Below, in pieces: positions 1-10,161 of a stretch of 64,000 nt of DNA. The notes beneath the pieces were generated by a model. That model was given only the letters and a program-made list of their open reading frames with translations, did no database searches and was not told the DNA's origin. How positions within the stretch are numbered: the first letter of the stretch is position 1; each line of letters begins with the position of its first letter. The stretch comes from Actinomortierella ambigua (lineage: Eukaryota; Mortierellomycota; Mortierellomycetes; Mortierellales; Mortierellaceae), in contig JAAAJB010000067.1 of the NCBI GenBank assembly GCA_016098155.1, positions 24,320-88,319 on the forward strand, in the 5' to 3' direction. The position numbers and the translations under genes are program-made.

Positions 1-461
1 CATGGACGGACGGGACGCAGCGACGAGGACTGGAGCGAATCTGGAATAATCTGCTCCGGGGTGACGCTTGGACGCTCTCCATGAACTCTACGGCGTATTT
101 CCGACAGGTGTTGCAGCAGGTCTTGGCTGCTCGCCGTGTTTCTTCGTCTTCATCTTCGTCTTCGTCGTCGACGTCAGACAGTACAAAAGTCAGCAGTACG
201 AGAACAACAGAGGCGACGACAGGAGACAATGCTACCGATGCAGGATCTAGAGGAGGATCAGTGGGGGCTCAGCGACTGGCCCATCAGGATGTGGACAAGA
301 GCGAGGACAAGGGCACGGGCTCAGGCGAGGCGTCGTCGGTGTCGTCTTCGGAAGCAGCCATTCATAACAGCAACAACAAAAGCAGCACTAATGTCACCAC
401 TGCCAGCAGTCCGACCTCAGCATCCATCTCCAAGAGCAATAGCGAGGACAAAAACCATTAG
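1..461 (+). CDS. 3' end of an unidentified gene (5' truncated by the window edge)
   Basis: The frame beginning at base 3 stays open from the window edge to the TAG at 459-461, so this is the C-terminal about 152 residues of a longer protein. The first part is a compact, probably helical stretch containing RRGLERIWNNLLRGDAWTL and AYFRQVLQQVLAAR. After about residue 45 it becomes a Ser/Thr/Asn-rich disordered tail with a run of ten serines, ending in SEDKNH. The sharp change from folded to low-complexity sequence is typical of other proteins in this window. I do not recognise the family, and no catalytic motif is visible. An ATG at 81 lies inside the open frame and is probably an internal methionine rather than the start, because the upstream sequence is equally protein-like. 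The gene converges on the WW-domain gene on the opposite strand. Confidence 0.6.
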   Translation, partial: WTDGTQRRGLERIWNNLLRGDAWTLSMNSTAYFRQVLQQVLAARRVSSSSSSSSSSTSDSTKVSSTRTTEATTGDNATDAGSRGGSVGAQRLAHQDVDKSEDKGTGSGEASSVSSSEAAIHNSNNKSSTNVTTASSPTSASISKSNSEDKNH

Positions 462-721
462 TTGAACCTCCTCTTTTTCTTGCCAACAAACGCAGCTTTC
501 TTTTTGTTTTCCAATGCGCCCTTCCGTTTGAAGGGCAAGTTTTGAATTATCATACCAACTTTTTTAGAAAAGAAATTTTAGCTAAAAAAAAAGCCTGAAA
601 AAGAGCAACTATTTTATAAAAAAAAAACCTTGATAACAAAAAAAAAATCAAACTTATTGTGATTTGGAGTGGGCAAGGAAGGGGAGGGGGGGAAATTGAG
701 GTATCTCTTCTCCATCACTCC

Positions 722-2269
722 TTAGAAGAAGTTGAACTTCTTATGCTTGTGGCCATGGCCATGGCCATGACCGTAGTACTTGTGCTTGCTATGCTTGTGG
801 CCCTTGTAGTGCTTAAACTTCTTGTGATGGCCACCATGGCCGCCAAAGGGCATCGCAGGGTGACCAAACCCACCACCATGACCGCCACCGTGCGCTTTAC
901 CGCCCAAAAGCGCGGCTGCGCCCGCCAACAGTCCACCGCCCGCCATACCGGCCATCAGCTTGCCGCCGGGCTTGCTTGTCACTCCTCCTGATGCAGGAGC
1001 ATGGCCTCCATAGTGCGCTGCCGCTGGTGGGTGGGCACCATAGGCGCCTGGTGGAGGGTGGGCGCCATAGGCACCTGGTGGAGGGGCACCGTACGCGCCT
1101 GGTGCTGGAGGGTGTGCGCCATAGGGGCTAGGGGCAGGGGCGGCACCATAAGGTGCAGGGGAAGAGTGGGCACCGTAGGGCGCAGGGGCAGCGGGGGCAC
1201 CAGGGTAAGGGGAACCTCCGTACGATGCGGCTTGGCCGGGGTAAGGTGCGCTGGCAGGCGGGTAGGCGGCCGCGGCGCCATGCTTGGCATCGTACGCTGG
1301 GGGGGCTGCAGGGACTGCGCGAGGATCGTCCCAGGTTGTCCGGCCCGTGGTTGTGTCTATAAACAAAAAATGTGTAGTCAAACAAGGAGGGGGGGGGGAG
1401 AGGCTAACGTGGTCAATAAACTACTTTTCAACATCTTCTCGATGTTCTGAGATATTTTGTGGAATGAGGTTGTGTCCAAAATCTAGTCTATTGGGCTGTC
1501 TAGGGTCGTCATTCTCCCCCTCTCTTTCTCATTCCCTCTTCCCCGCAGGTAACGCCCTGTTGAGGACGGGCATCCTAGCCACGCACCGCGTGTGTAGTGA
1601 GCGGTGATATTGCGGCTGTTTGCATGCATTTGCGTCGTTGTGTGATTTTTGTTGTCATGAGAAAAAGAGAAGTGTGTCGTACTCGCACAGCAGCCAGAAA
1701 CAAACGGTGTTGTCGGTCCTTACAAGAAGGGAGCGAGGTAAACTGAAATAAAGGTGTCCAATCTCTCGCCATAGGAATCCATCTCGATACAACCAAGAAT
1801 GTCTTTGCATCCGCCCAACTACTGCAGGTGTGGGAGAAGGGGGGAGGGGGGAGCGGGTGACGAGTCTTTCAACGTGCACTGCTCCCATTTCTCCCACCCT
1901 AAAATAGCTCATTTTCTTTCAGAGGGGTCATCATCTCCACCAACATGCAACACAGTCTTACCAACGAAGAAGTAGCGCTGGTGAGCTGGGTCGAATTGCG
2001 AGGTCCTGGAGTGAGAATCATGGTAAAAGATGGGAGAGCAACGGTCGGTCAGCTACTGAGTCTCATTACATGTTGGCATTTTATGAAGGGGAGGGGGTTC
2101 ATCCACCATGACAAGGACCATGAGCAAGGCCGAGGTCCCTGTTGTCTAGACTTTATTGGTTTCAGGTCCCAGACACACTATCCACACCCTTCCTCCCTAT
2201 GACCCCCTCGGTTGAAGAAACAAGAGGAGTAGGCTATTCATACCAGCCAGGAGGCAACGGTTGTGACAT
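722..2269 (-). CDS. WW-domain protein with proline-rich middle and His/Gly/Lys-rich tail
   Basis: Three exons (2269-2244, 2005-1962, 1356-722) splice in frame to a 234-residue protein. The WW domain is cut twice by introns: exon 1 gives MSQPLPPGW, exon 2 TSQFDPAHQRYFFV, exon 3 DTTTGRTTWDDPR. Both signature tryptophans, the YFF core and the final proline are present, so it should bind proline-rich ligands. The domain is followed by about 100 residues of PYG/AP-rich repeats, such as GAYGAPPP and GAYGAHPP, which could themselves be WW or SH3 ligands. Next is a glycine/alanine hydrophobic stretch (GGGLLAGAAALLGG) and then a strongly basic His/Lys/Gly/Tyr tail ending HKHKKFNFF. The tail could bind metal or nucleic acid; that is inference. 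All splice sites are GT-AG (donors GTATGA and GTAAGA). The second intron is long, about 605 nt. The start fits because the ATG directly precedes a complete WW N-terminus. Confidence 0.85.
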
Positions 2270-3482
2270 GGCGGTATATGAGTATAGGTGGATAAGGGAA
2301 AGAAGAGTGAGTGAAGAGGTGGAAAGTGGGAAAAAGAAAGAAAGAAAAGAAAGAGGGGGGAGGGGAAAAGAGCGTTTTACCAATGGAAGAGAGGGAAGTT
2401 ACCGTGAGCCGCGTGTCTTTTTTTTTGTTCTGTTCAGAAAAATGAGTTTTTTTGTACTTTCGACTTTTGGGGGGATACGGATGAAGAACATCAGAAACAC
2501 AGCCATCCACGCCACGTTGCTCAGCCTCCCGAGTAGGCTGCAGGAGGCTTGGGTGCGTGTGTGTCAGGCTTGGCACGATATACGTCGGCAAGGGAGGAGT
2601 TTATTCTACTTTTACATAGAGCAGGACACACCTCATTTCTCTACGACAAATAAAGAGCAATACCACAGCAGTCCTCGTCTCCGCGGTTTGTCCCCGTGCA
2701 CGACCAGAAGGACCATCTTTTACCGACGATATGTAATCGCAATCACCCTCGATGTTTTTTTTTCTCCGCTTGGAAAGACTGCGGATAAAGTTCATTGCAT
2801 CAACTATCTTTCACAGTGACAAGAGAGGTTGATGCGGACCGGATGTACCCATGGCACCATTTGACCAAAAGTGTGCGCGAGTCGGCTGCATCTCGGACGA
2901 ACACGAGATTCATTTGCTCCTTGTACAGTCGTCGCCTTGCGCCATATGTCGATGCAATGACTTGAAAGATTCTCGGAGTGAACGAACTAAAAATGCGTGT
3001 TCGTAAGAAACCTGTTTGTTCACACCGTTTATGGAGAGAAGAGCAGCTCTTTCCAAACACCCACTAGGTATCACAATTGTTCTTTGTTTTTTGTTCCTGT
3101 TGTCTTGATTTCTTTTGCATTTCACCCATTGGCTACTCTGTGCGTTCCTTGCATCAAGCTCATCTGAACAATCATCTTCAAGACACTAAACTCAAAAAGA
3201 GTTCACAAACTCTTAGGTATCAAGGTTCACCCTTCACCTTTTTGAGCAAGAGAATGGTGTGATTGCTGTCATTTGTCCGGCGAGATGACGGCTAAAGAGC
3301 TATGATCACAACTGAGGTTGCACCATGGTCTATTGACTCTGGATGCAGCTTCATTCTTGTTCTCAGGCACATTCGTAAGGTTGCTCCGATCGAGTTGTTG
3401 TCCCTCCAAAAATGACAGGTTGTCATACTTCCAGACTACCAATCCCAATGAAAGGTCTCGATCGTTGGTACTTTCCCGCAAG
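2270..3482. other. Intergenic region, no gene found
   Basis: Divergent spacer between the WW-domain gene (-) and the secreted protein gene (+). Short frames occur on both strands, but none has splice logic, a recognisable domain or a plausible start. Positions 2330-2365 are purine-rich (AAAGAAAG-type), which is a pyrimidine-rich leader on the coding strand of the WW gene. Confidence 0.6.
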
Positions 3483-3489
3483 TATAAAA
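3483..3489 (+). promoter_or_regulatory. Candidate TATA box of the secreted-protein gene
   Basis: TATAAAA lies 113 bp upstream of the ATG at 3602 and is followed by a C/T-rich leader (3540-3600, rich in TTCCC and CTCTC). Spacing and sequence are typical of a regulated fungal promoter. Confidence 0.5.
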
Positions 3490-3601
3490 CTGTCAAGGTG
3501 GAAGCAAATGTTGAGCTGCATCCAACAATCCTTGCTTTGTTTCTCACATTCTCCCACACGACCTTCCCTCTTCCCCTATATCTCTCCATTCGTTCATCAG
3601 C

Positions 3602-5080
3602 ATGCCTTCCTTGACATTTCTGACCAAAGTGCTGACAGTTGCGACTGCAATCACACTTCTCTCCACAGGGCCATCCCAGACTCTAGCCGCACCAACAGTC
3701 TTTGGGCCCACGATCACCCCTCCGAACCCCTTCACGGGCAAGACCGGCGTGGCGACGATGCACGGCGATGCAGCCTCGTCTGACACAACACCATTCCCTG
3801 GCCCAGGCAATGTCCCCATCACCTCCACCCGCCGAGCGCTTCAATCGGCCTGTCCGACCATCCTCGGCACCTCAGACTCGTTTTTGTTTGGCCTTTGCAC
3901 GACCATGTTTGGCCAAACACCCACCATCCACCTCTTCTCACCGCGAGAGGCCGAGGACCTGGCCGAGCTATCGGTCGCCAAGGGCAACATCCTCGGCGGT
4001 GTCTACGCCTACGTCGACAACCTGGACCGGCTAGTGCTGACCAACGGCAACAACCAGCTCCTCCGCGTCGCCAAGAGCTACGACCCAGCCTCCAACAAGT
4101 ACTCGCTCCGCGTCGTCGACACCTTGCCCCTAACGCCCACCATCCCATCGTCCGATTCGGTCGTCGGCCTGACCCCGGACTGGCAGGGCAATGTCTGGTT
4201 CGCCACCGAGGCAGGCCTGGCTGGCTATGCCGACCCAGTCGCTCGCACCGTCACCGTCACCCCACTCCGGGCCTCGCCCACAGGCGCCGTCGAGGCCGTG
4301 GCCAACTCCATCTCGACCAGCCCAGCAGGCACGCTCATCACGACCACCTTTGCGACCTATCTCCTGACCCGCGACGCAACGACGGGCGCCATCCAGACGG
4401 TCTGGCGTCGAGCGTACGACCGTGGACCGGCACGCAAGCCGGGCCAGCTCTCATGGGGGTCCGGTTCGACCCCGACCTTTTTCGGTCCGGCAACGGGCTT
4501 TGAGTACACGACCATTGTCGACAATGCCAATCCGCTGGTCAACTTGCTCGTCTACCGGACCTCGGACGGCACCGAGATTTGCAAGGTACCCCTCTTTGAG
4601 GCCCGCAACTCTGGCTCTGAAAACTCGCCCATCGGTTCCGGACGCTCGGTCTTTGTCGCCAGCACTTTTGGATACCCGTACCCTAAACTGCCTGAGGGTG
4701 CCGGCCCCAGCGAGCCACGGACGGCGCCGTTTGTTGGGGGCATTGAGCGCGTGGATATCAACGAGGATGATACCACGGGATGTACCGTCAAATGGATCAA
4801 CAACAACATTCGCTCGTCGGCCGTCCCCAAACTTTCCTTGACCGAGAACTTGATCTACACCATCCTGCGCCATGATCCCCTCTTCCCGTCCTCGACTAGC
4901 ACGGGCTTGCTCGACAACTATTATTATGCCACCGTCGATGCCGACACGGGCGCCATCACTACCAAGCAGTTCATTGGCACCGGCTCGTTGTTTGATACCT
5001 TGCAGATGGCTGGCCTCACCCTCGACAACACCCTCTTCCAAGGCACTATCACTGGCGTCGTCCGCGTCAAAAGGGCTTAG
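3602..5080 (+). CDS. Secreted, single-exon beta-propeller-like protein
   Basis: An uninterrupted 492-codon gene. Residues 1-29 form a clear secretion signal: hydrophobic VATAITLLSTG followed by the likely cleavage stretch TLAAPT. The mature protein opens with a Pro/Thr-rich linker, then CPTILG and a region of repeated short beta segments (VYAYVDNLDRLVLTNGNN, WQGNVWFATEAGLAGY, GGIERVDIN), which suggests a propeller fold of the SMP-30/PQQ-like kind. Four cysteines (CPTI, LCTTM, EICKV, GCTVKW) could pair after export. I see no catalytic motif to name. Codons end strongly in C or G. It is the only complete gene here besides the two F-box genes without an intron, and its neighbours are spliced. 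Extracellular enzyme or binding protein is as far as the sequence goes. Transfer from bacteria is possible, because the WQGNVWF and CTVKW style recalls actinobacterial secreted proteins from memory, but this is unproven. Confidence 0.8.
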   Translation: MPSLTFLTKVLTVATAITLLSTGPSQTLAAPTVFGPTITPPNPFTGKTGVATMHGDAASSDTTPFPGPGNVPITSTRRALQSACPTILGTSDSFLFGLCTTMFGQTPTIHLFSPREAEDLAELSVAKGNILGGVYAYVDNLDRLVLTNGNNQLLRVAKSYDPASNKYSLRVVDTLPLTPTIPSSDSVVGLTPDWQGNVWFATEAGLAGYADPVARTVTVTPLRASPTGAVEAVANSISTSPAGTLITTTFATYLLTRDATTGAIQTVWRRAYDRGPARKPGQLSWGSGSTPTFFGPATGFEYTTIVDNANPLVNLLVYRTSDGTEICKVPLFEARNSGSENSPIGSGRSVFVASTFGYPYPKLPEGAGPSEPRTAPFVGGIERVDINEDDTTGCTVKWINNNIRSSAVPKLSLTENLIYTILRHDPLFPSSTSTGLLDNYYYATVDADTGAITTKQFIGTGSLFDTLQMAGLTLDNTLFQGTITGVVRVKRA

Positions 5081-5313
5081 TTTCTTTTCTGTTGCATCAC
5101 AACCATAGCAACAATAACAAAGTTGTAGTCTCTAAAGTACATGCGCTATTGCAGAAAAGATACCCTTCAAACTAAAATTGATAACGCTCTTTGATGCACC
5201 ACATCATCCGTCTCATACCCCACATGCACCTCTCCCGTCTTCCAGTATCCAAACCTATGTTTCTCCACAAAGGTGTATGTACAGAGCTTTCAGTCAAACA
5301 GATTTATCTTTTA

Positions 5314-5769
5314 TCAAGACTTTATTGATACAATTGAAAGGAACGGTGGAAACAGTGTACAATGAATAGGCCAATAGGCTGGAAAACAGTGTGATGTGCG
5401 ATGACGGGTATGAGCCGAGCAAGGCCGTATCACAACAACATCGGGTGCTGGTACAGGGGTTACTTGGGGTAGTTCTGGGGGTGGTATAGGTGGTTTTGGT
5501 GGTGCTGGGGAACTTGTCGACGGAGGTGGTTCAGGTTGGGAAACAGGAGGGGGAGGCGTAGTTGGGGGAGAAGGAGAAGGAAGAGGAGCAGGAACAGAAG
5601 GAGGAGGAGGAACAGAAATCACAGCTGCTACAGGAGGGCTAATAGTACAGTGTACTTTGGGGCGGCGGCGTCTTAAAAGTTCTGGTTCTTCATCCTCACG
5701 CTTATGCTCATGCTCATGCTCATTCACCTCCACGGGGCTGTCAACAGGTGGAGATGGTGATGCCATCAT
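5314..5769 (-). other. In-frame proline-rich open frame directly after the Kelch-BTB stop
   Basis: The Kelch-BTB gene ends AAA TGA at 5772-5770, and the next codon in the same frame is ATG. From there 151 codons stay open to a stop at 5316-5314. The content is an acidic/His stretch (NEHEHEHKREDEE), a basic LLRRRRPK, then a long Pro-rich segment with PPPPSVPAPLPSPSPP. It could be a readthrough extension, the product of an alternative intron that removes the TGA, or simply an open 3' untranslated region. Confidence 0.35.
5321..5326 (-). terminator. Candidate poly(A) signal of the Kelch-BTB gene
   Basis: AATAAA on the minus strand (TTTATT on plus), 444 nt beyond the Kelch-BTB stop and just before the stop of the proline-rich extension frame, so an extended product would still terminate inside the mRNA. 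Confidence 0.5.
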
Positions 5770-8609
5770 TCATTTCTTGCTGGTGCTGGTTGAGAGGCTA
5801 CTCGGCCCATGGCCTTCTGTGCCCTGAGACCGTTCAGGTGCAATGATCAGGCTGGCATCGTCCGAGATTCCCTCGATAAACTCGTCCATGACAGACCGCA
5901 TCATGCTCATGTCACTCGAAGGAGACATTGCTTCGGTCCTGCCTTCAAAGTCACCACCGCCTCCCGTGCTGTCGTCCTTGACGCCTGGCGATCCAGCATG
6001 CGTCGACGTTGGGCGTGATCCTCCAAAGATCGTGCTTGTTGTACTGGCGCCACCACCAACCCCTCCGGTGTTGAGATGGCGCAGTGAAGGATGATGTCCT
6101 GACTGGCTACCACCACCCCATAGGATGAGCCATCCCTCCGTCTTCATCACTGCCCCACAATGTCGGAGAATAAACTCGTGTGACAATCGCTTCAGCCCGC
6201 GCTCCTGTGCTAAACATGCTGCTTGGAAAACTCGCACACATGTGTCCACATTCAAATGCCGCTCGTGCAAGGTGGCCGCTGCCAGCTTGCGTAGCCGCTC
6301 CAGAAGATACATGTTGGCCATCACCAGAATCTCGCACAGAATCGTGTGGTCTAGATCTGGGTCCAGTGTGTCCGTATACAGGTAGTACAGGAATGCATAG
6401 ATCACTTGGTACGGCTCCGGCAGCACCATCGTGCCCCGCGTCGACTCGAGCATCCCGGAAGCATGCAGGTTGCGGAAATGCGGCCAACGCGTCGTGAGCA
6501 CCATCCGATGGACATGGATCTTTTGTGACGAGCTCTTGGACTGAATCGTGAAATCAGAAAACTCGGGGTTGTTCAGCATCATCCCAAATTGCAACTGCAG
6601 GTTTGGCTGCGGTACTTGGAACAGCCCTAGATACTCCACGTCAATCGACAGCACATCACGGAAATGGTCGTACTGCTGTGGCCGCTCCTTCTCGGTGTTT
6701 CCTAGGAAGATCAGCGAGGGTGACCATTGGCTCTCCGTCGGATCATCCAGCCACACAGGATCGTTCTCGGGTCGCCAGCGATCTCGATGTCCGTTGCCGC
6801 CGCCGCCACCACCACCGCCACCACCACCACCAACAGTGCCACCACCGTTTGAGGTATAGGACGACCCATAGTTGCCATCTGCATGTGATGATATCCGCGA
6901 CCGTGAAGCCAAAGCCGTGGCATCGGTGGGAAGCCGCTGCTTGGTGGTGACGGTAAAATAGTTCCAAACACCGTCAGCCAGGCACTTGTCAATGTCAATC
7001 TTGCGCCATTCGAGTTGGTCCAAGTCGAGCATCCACAGGCCATATACACCCGAGCCGTTGTTGTCGTTCAGGCCTCGACCAAAAACCACCAGCTGGTTGC
7101 CAATCACCTCTGAAAAGTGTTGTGACTTTAGAAGGACAACTTTGCCTGTGATGCCGACATGCGGGAGGATCTTGAGCGTGTCAAGGTCGAGTGAGTGTAG
7201 GTCGGATACGTTGTGGCCATTCTCGTCTTTGCCGGCATAGATCCACAGTTTGGAGCCAACAAGGCTGGCAGAGTGGTTGTATCGGGCAGGGACTGTGTGT
7301 GGGCCACTCCATGTCCATGTATCCAGATTAAGGATCCTTAGCTCTTCAAGAACGTAGGTGCCTACGAGTTTTTTTTTTATCCAAACCATTGACAGACGAA
7401 TTGTTAGGGAGGTCATAAAGTCAAAATAGGAGGGGAAGCAGGGAACCCGGTCATATCACCCATGATCGAGGGAGGTAAAAATACTTACAGTCAGATGCCT
7501 TGGCGAATCCTCCATAGACATACATGCAATTCTTGTAGACGGTAGCGGAGTGGAGATATCGTGCCGGAACCTCACCTCGGATCTCTGGCCGGTACCAGGT
7601 TCTGTTTTTGAGTGAAAAGACCACGACATCATGACAGTACTCTTGGAATTCGTTCGATCCACCTATTTTTTTAGGGGGGGGGGAGCAGTAAGAGAAAGAT
7701 CAGAAATATGATAAACTGATCATGAGTGGTGCTTCTGGCTTTGTAGTTAAAACAAAAAAGTGCTATTTTTTGTTTTACTGCCCAGAAAAAAAAATAGGCC
7801 ATTCCACTTCCACCAATATGAGGTCCCTGTATTGCTACGAGTCCTAATGATGGATAAGTGAAAGGTGTTTAAAAGCGAAAGAGCAGTAAAGGTATTTACC
7901 AAAGACGACAATGCTGTCTTTCCACAGGACGGCTGTATGGCCAAAGCGCTTGGTCGGAGGGACACCTTCTTTTGCCTATGAGTGGAGATGAAAAAGTCAG
8001 ATAGGCGCGTGCGGATTGCCACCATTGGTGGAGGTTCACACCAGCAGAGAGGAAAAAAAAAACAAGGTTGAGTTTAAAAGTTTCGTGGATTGGCGCGACG
8101 CTTAGTGTCACAATGTCTAAAATGCCAGACTGAACAAGAACATCTGGTAGGATCGTCTCGTCAGGCCCAACGAAGAGGGGGGGGGGAGGAGGATCAAAAG
8201 GACGAGAGAAAAGACGCACGCACACAGACACAGAGAGATGGCCAGGCAGGAGTCAAAAGGAGATGGAAAGATAGAGAGAGGGAGAGAGGAGCACACGAGC
8301 GTGAATGAGACAGCGCTGAGGCATGTATCCACATGCCCTCTGGACAACTCGCACATTACCTCCCCCCCATTCATGCCTTTGTGCCTTTTTCTTCGTCTTA
8401 TCCACATCATTTGTGTAGCATGTTATGCTCAGACTTACAGGGACACGCTCCCAACGGTGAGTCTCTAGATCGAGGACATGCATATCATTGGTAACATGGC
8501 CTCCACCGCCAAACTGATATAGCTTCTGGTCGACGCGCGTGAATGAGGGCCTCCATAAGCCAACCAGGTTCTCGCCCGTGGTTGTTCGGGGTTTAGCAAT
8601 GCTGTTCAT
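5770..8609 (-). CDS. Kelch-repeat and BTB-domain protein (LZTR1/Ral2-like architecture)
   Basis: Four exons (8609-8439, 7975-7900, 7662-7489, 7361-5770) join in frame to 670 residues. All introns are GT-AG. Residues about 10-270 carry Kelch repeats with typical blades: KLYQFGGGGHVTNDMHVLDL, RFGHTAVLWKDSIVVFGG, RYLHSATVYKNCMYVYGG, RYNHSASLVGSKLWIYAG. A poly-Gly/Asn loop around residues 310-335 separates them from a BTB fold at about 408-520 (SDFTIQS, IHVHRMVLTTRWPHFRNL, LPEPYQVIYAFLYYLYTD), followed by helices resembling a BACK region. The tail is Ser-rich and disordered. Kelch plus BTB proteins commonly act as Cullin-3 substrate adaptors. The kelch-before-BTB order matches LZTR1 and fission-yeast Ral2, which act on Ras. 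Assignment to that family is inference from architecture. The first exon encodes the start of blade one, supporting this ATG. The leader upstream is a very long pyrimidine tract. Confidence 0.88.
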
Positions 8610-10161
8610 TCAAATGTTGGTGTTTTGCTGCTGTGGTGGATGAATGGGTGCAGAATAAAGTGGGGTAATTCGGGAGAAGGAGTGAAATGGAGAAGAATGA
8701 AATGCCTTGTTCTCCTAGAATGTGAGCGTTGCTGGATCTTTTTTTGGTTTAACAGTTGGACACACGAGCAGGAGGAGGCACAGGTTGCAGCCAACGGCTA
8801 TTAGCTAAAGAAGGAAGGAAGGGAGGAAGGAAGCAAGAGGAAGAGAACTGGACAGAGGGACGAGTCAAGTGGTCGGAGGGTGGGGCGTGATGACAAGAGA
8901 AGAACGAGAGTCGTCTGTTTCAATGGAGTTGAAATGCACAATGGCACGACAAGGTGGAGAGTGGGAGAGGGTGAGAAGAAGAGTAGTAGAAGAAAGACAG
9001 AGAAAAATGTGAAGGAAAGAAAGAAAGACAGACAGAGAGAGAGAGTGTGTGTGTGTATGAGAGAGAGAAGGAATAGACGGAGAGATACGAGGAAGTAGGA
9101 GAAGAGGAAGAAGAAGAGGAGGAGGACAAAGGGGGTGGAAGAAGAAGAGAAGGTGAGTTTGCAGAGAATGAGGAAAAAAAAAAGGGCGAGTTCAGTTTCT
9201 TGCCCCTGGCCATTTTGTGTCTTTTTCTCTCTTTTTTTTTCTGGGAGAGCAGATGGGGGGGGGGCGGGAAGGAGGAAGGGGTGCTGGAGTCTGGCAGGTT
9301 TATGTCCACCCACCTATTGCGGTGGTTGCTCTGTTCCATTGCTCCCTCTCCGTCTCGGCAGGTAGGTAGGGTAGAGAGGTCCCCTTTGTTCCTCCTCTCT
9401 GTTGTGTTGAGGAGGAGGAGGAGGAGGGGGGTGGCAACAAGGGCATTGGCTCCTTCTTTTCTTCTTCCTTCTCGTCTTCTTCTTGGTCGTCGTCTTTCCT
9501 CCTTCACGTAAAAACTGACTGGCAAGATGCAATCTCCTGCAGCTCTTGTGGGTGGGCGGATCACAGAAATGATGGCGGCATAGCGAGAGCTGCTGACCAA
9601 CTGATGGTGCCTGAAAGACAATTCAATTGGACACAGTCTTTAGAGGCGACTCGGTATCATTCCTTCTTCTTCCCTTTTCCATGCTCTCCGAATCACAGGG
9701 CACTGGCATATGCGTAGCATATGGTCCGGCCACAACAGACACAGTCAGCTATGCCAAGCCCGTGCCAGAATGGATGTGATAAAGATAGAGGGAGCAAACA
9801 GCTTTGCGCTTTAGCTCTTTCATTGTTGCCACCAAAGCCAGCCTCGGATTGAACGAAATGATCGTCCTCCATCATTCGGCAGCCCTATTCGTGGCAAACC
9901 GGTCATTGCCTGCTGTGTCTCTGAAACTATGTTTGGCGAACAGAGAGATACCCCATGGCTCATCTGGTCTGTTCTTTCTTCCTCCAATGCTACCACACTC
10001 CTGTTTTTGATCGATCATTGTTGGTAACCAAAAAAGAATACTGGGAAGTGCTTCATACAATACACGTATGCGAGGGGTGTTTCCATCCCCCCTTTTTCTT
10101 GCCCCCCCCCTATTCCCTCCCACCCCGTTGTTTCTGGTTGATTGTCTCTTGTAAACGAGTC
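8610..10161. other. Intergenic region dominated by a long purine/pyrimidine tract
   Basis: About 1.5 kb without a convincing gene, lying between the start of the Kelch-BTB gene and the end of the isoaspartate methyltransferase gene. From about 8801 to 9200 the plus strand is almost all A and G (GAAGGAAGG, GAGAGAGAG), with further purine or pyrimidine blocks to 9530. On the Kelch-BTB coding strand this is a CT-rich leader. Long frames on both strands here are low-complexity by-products of the tract. Confidence 0.65.

Noticed and set aside
3819..5041. Long antisense and shifted frames over the secreted-protein gene
   Set aside because: High C/G third-position content opens other frames; only the sense frame has a signal peptide and sensible composition.
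8801..9621. Minus-strand frames rich in Ser, Pro, Leu and Phe
   Set aside because: They are translations of a simple pyrimidine tract without a domain or splice logic. Treated as the leader of the Kelch-BTB gene.
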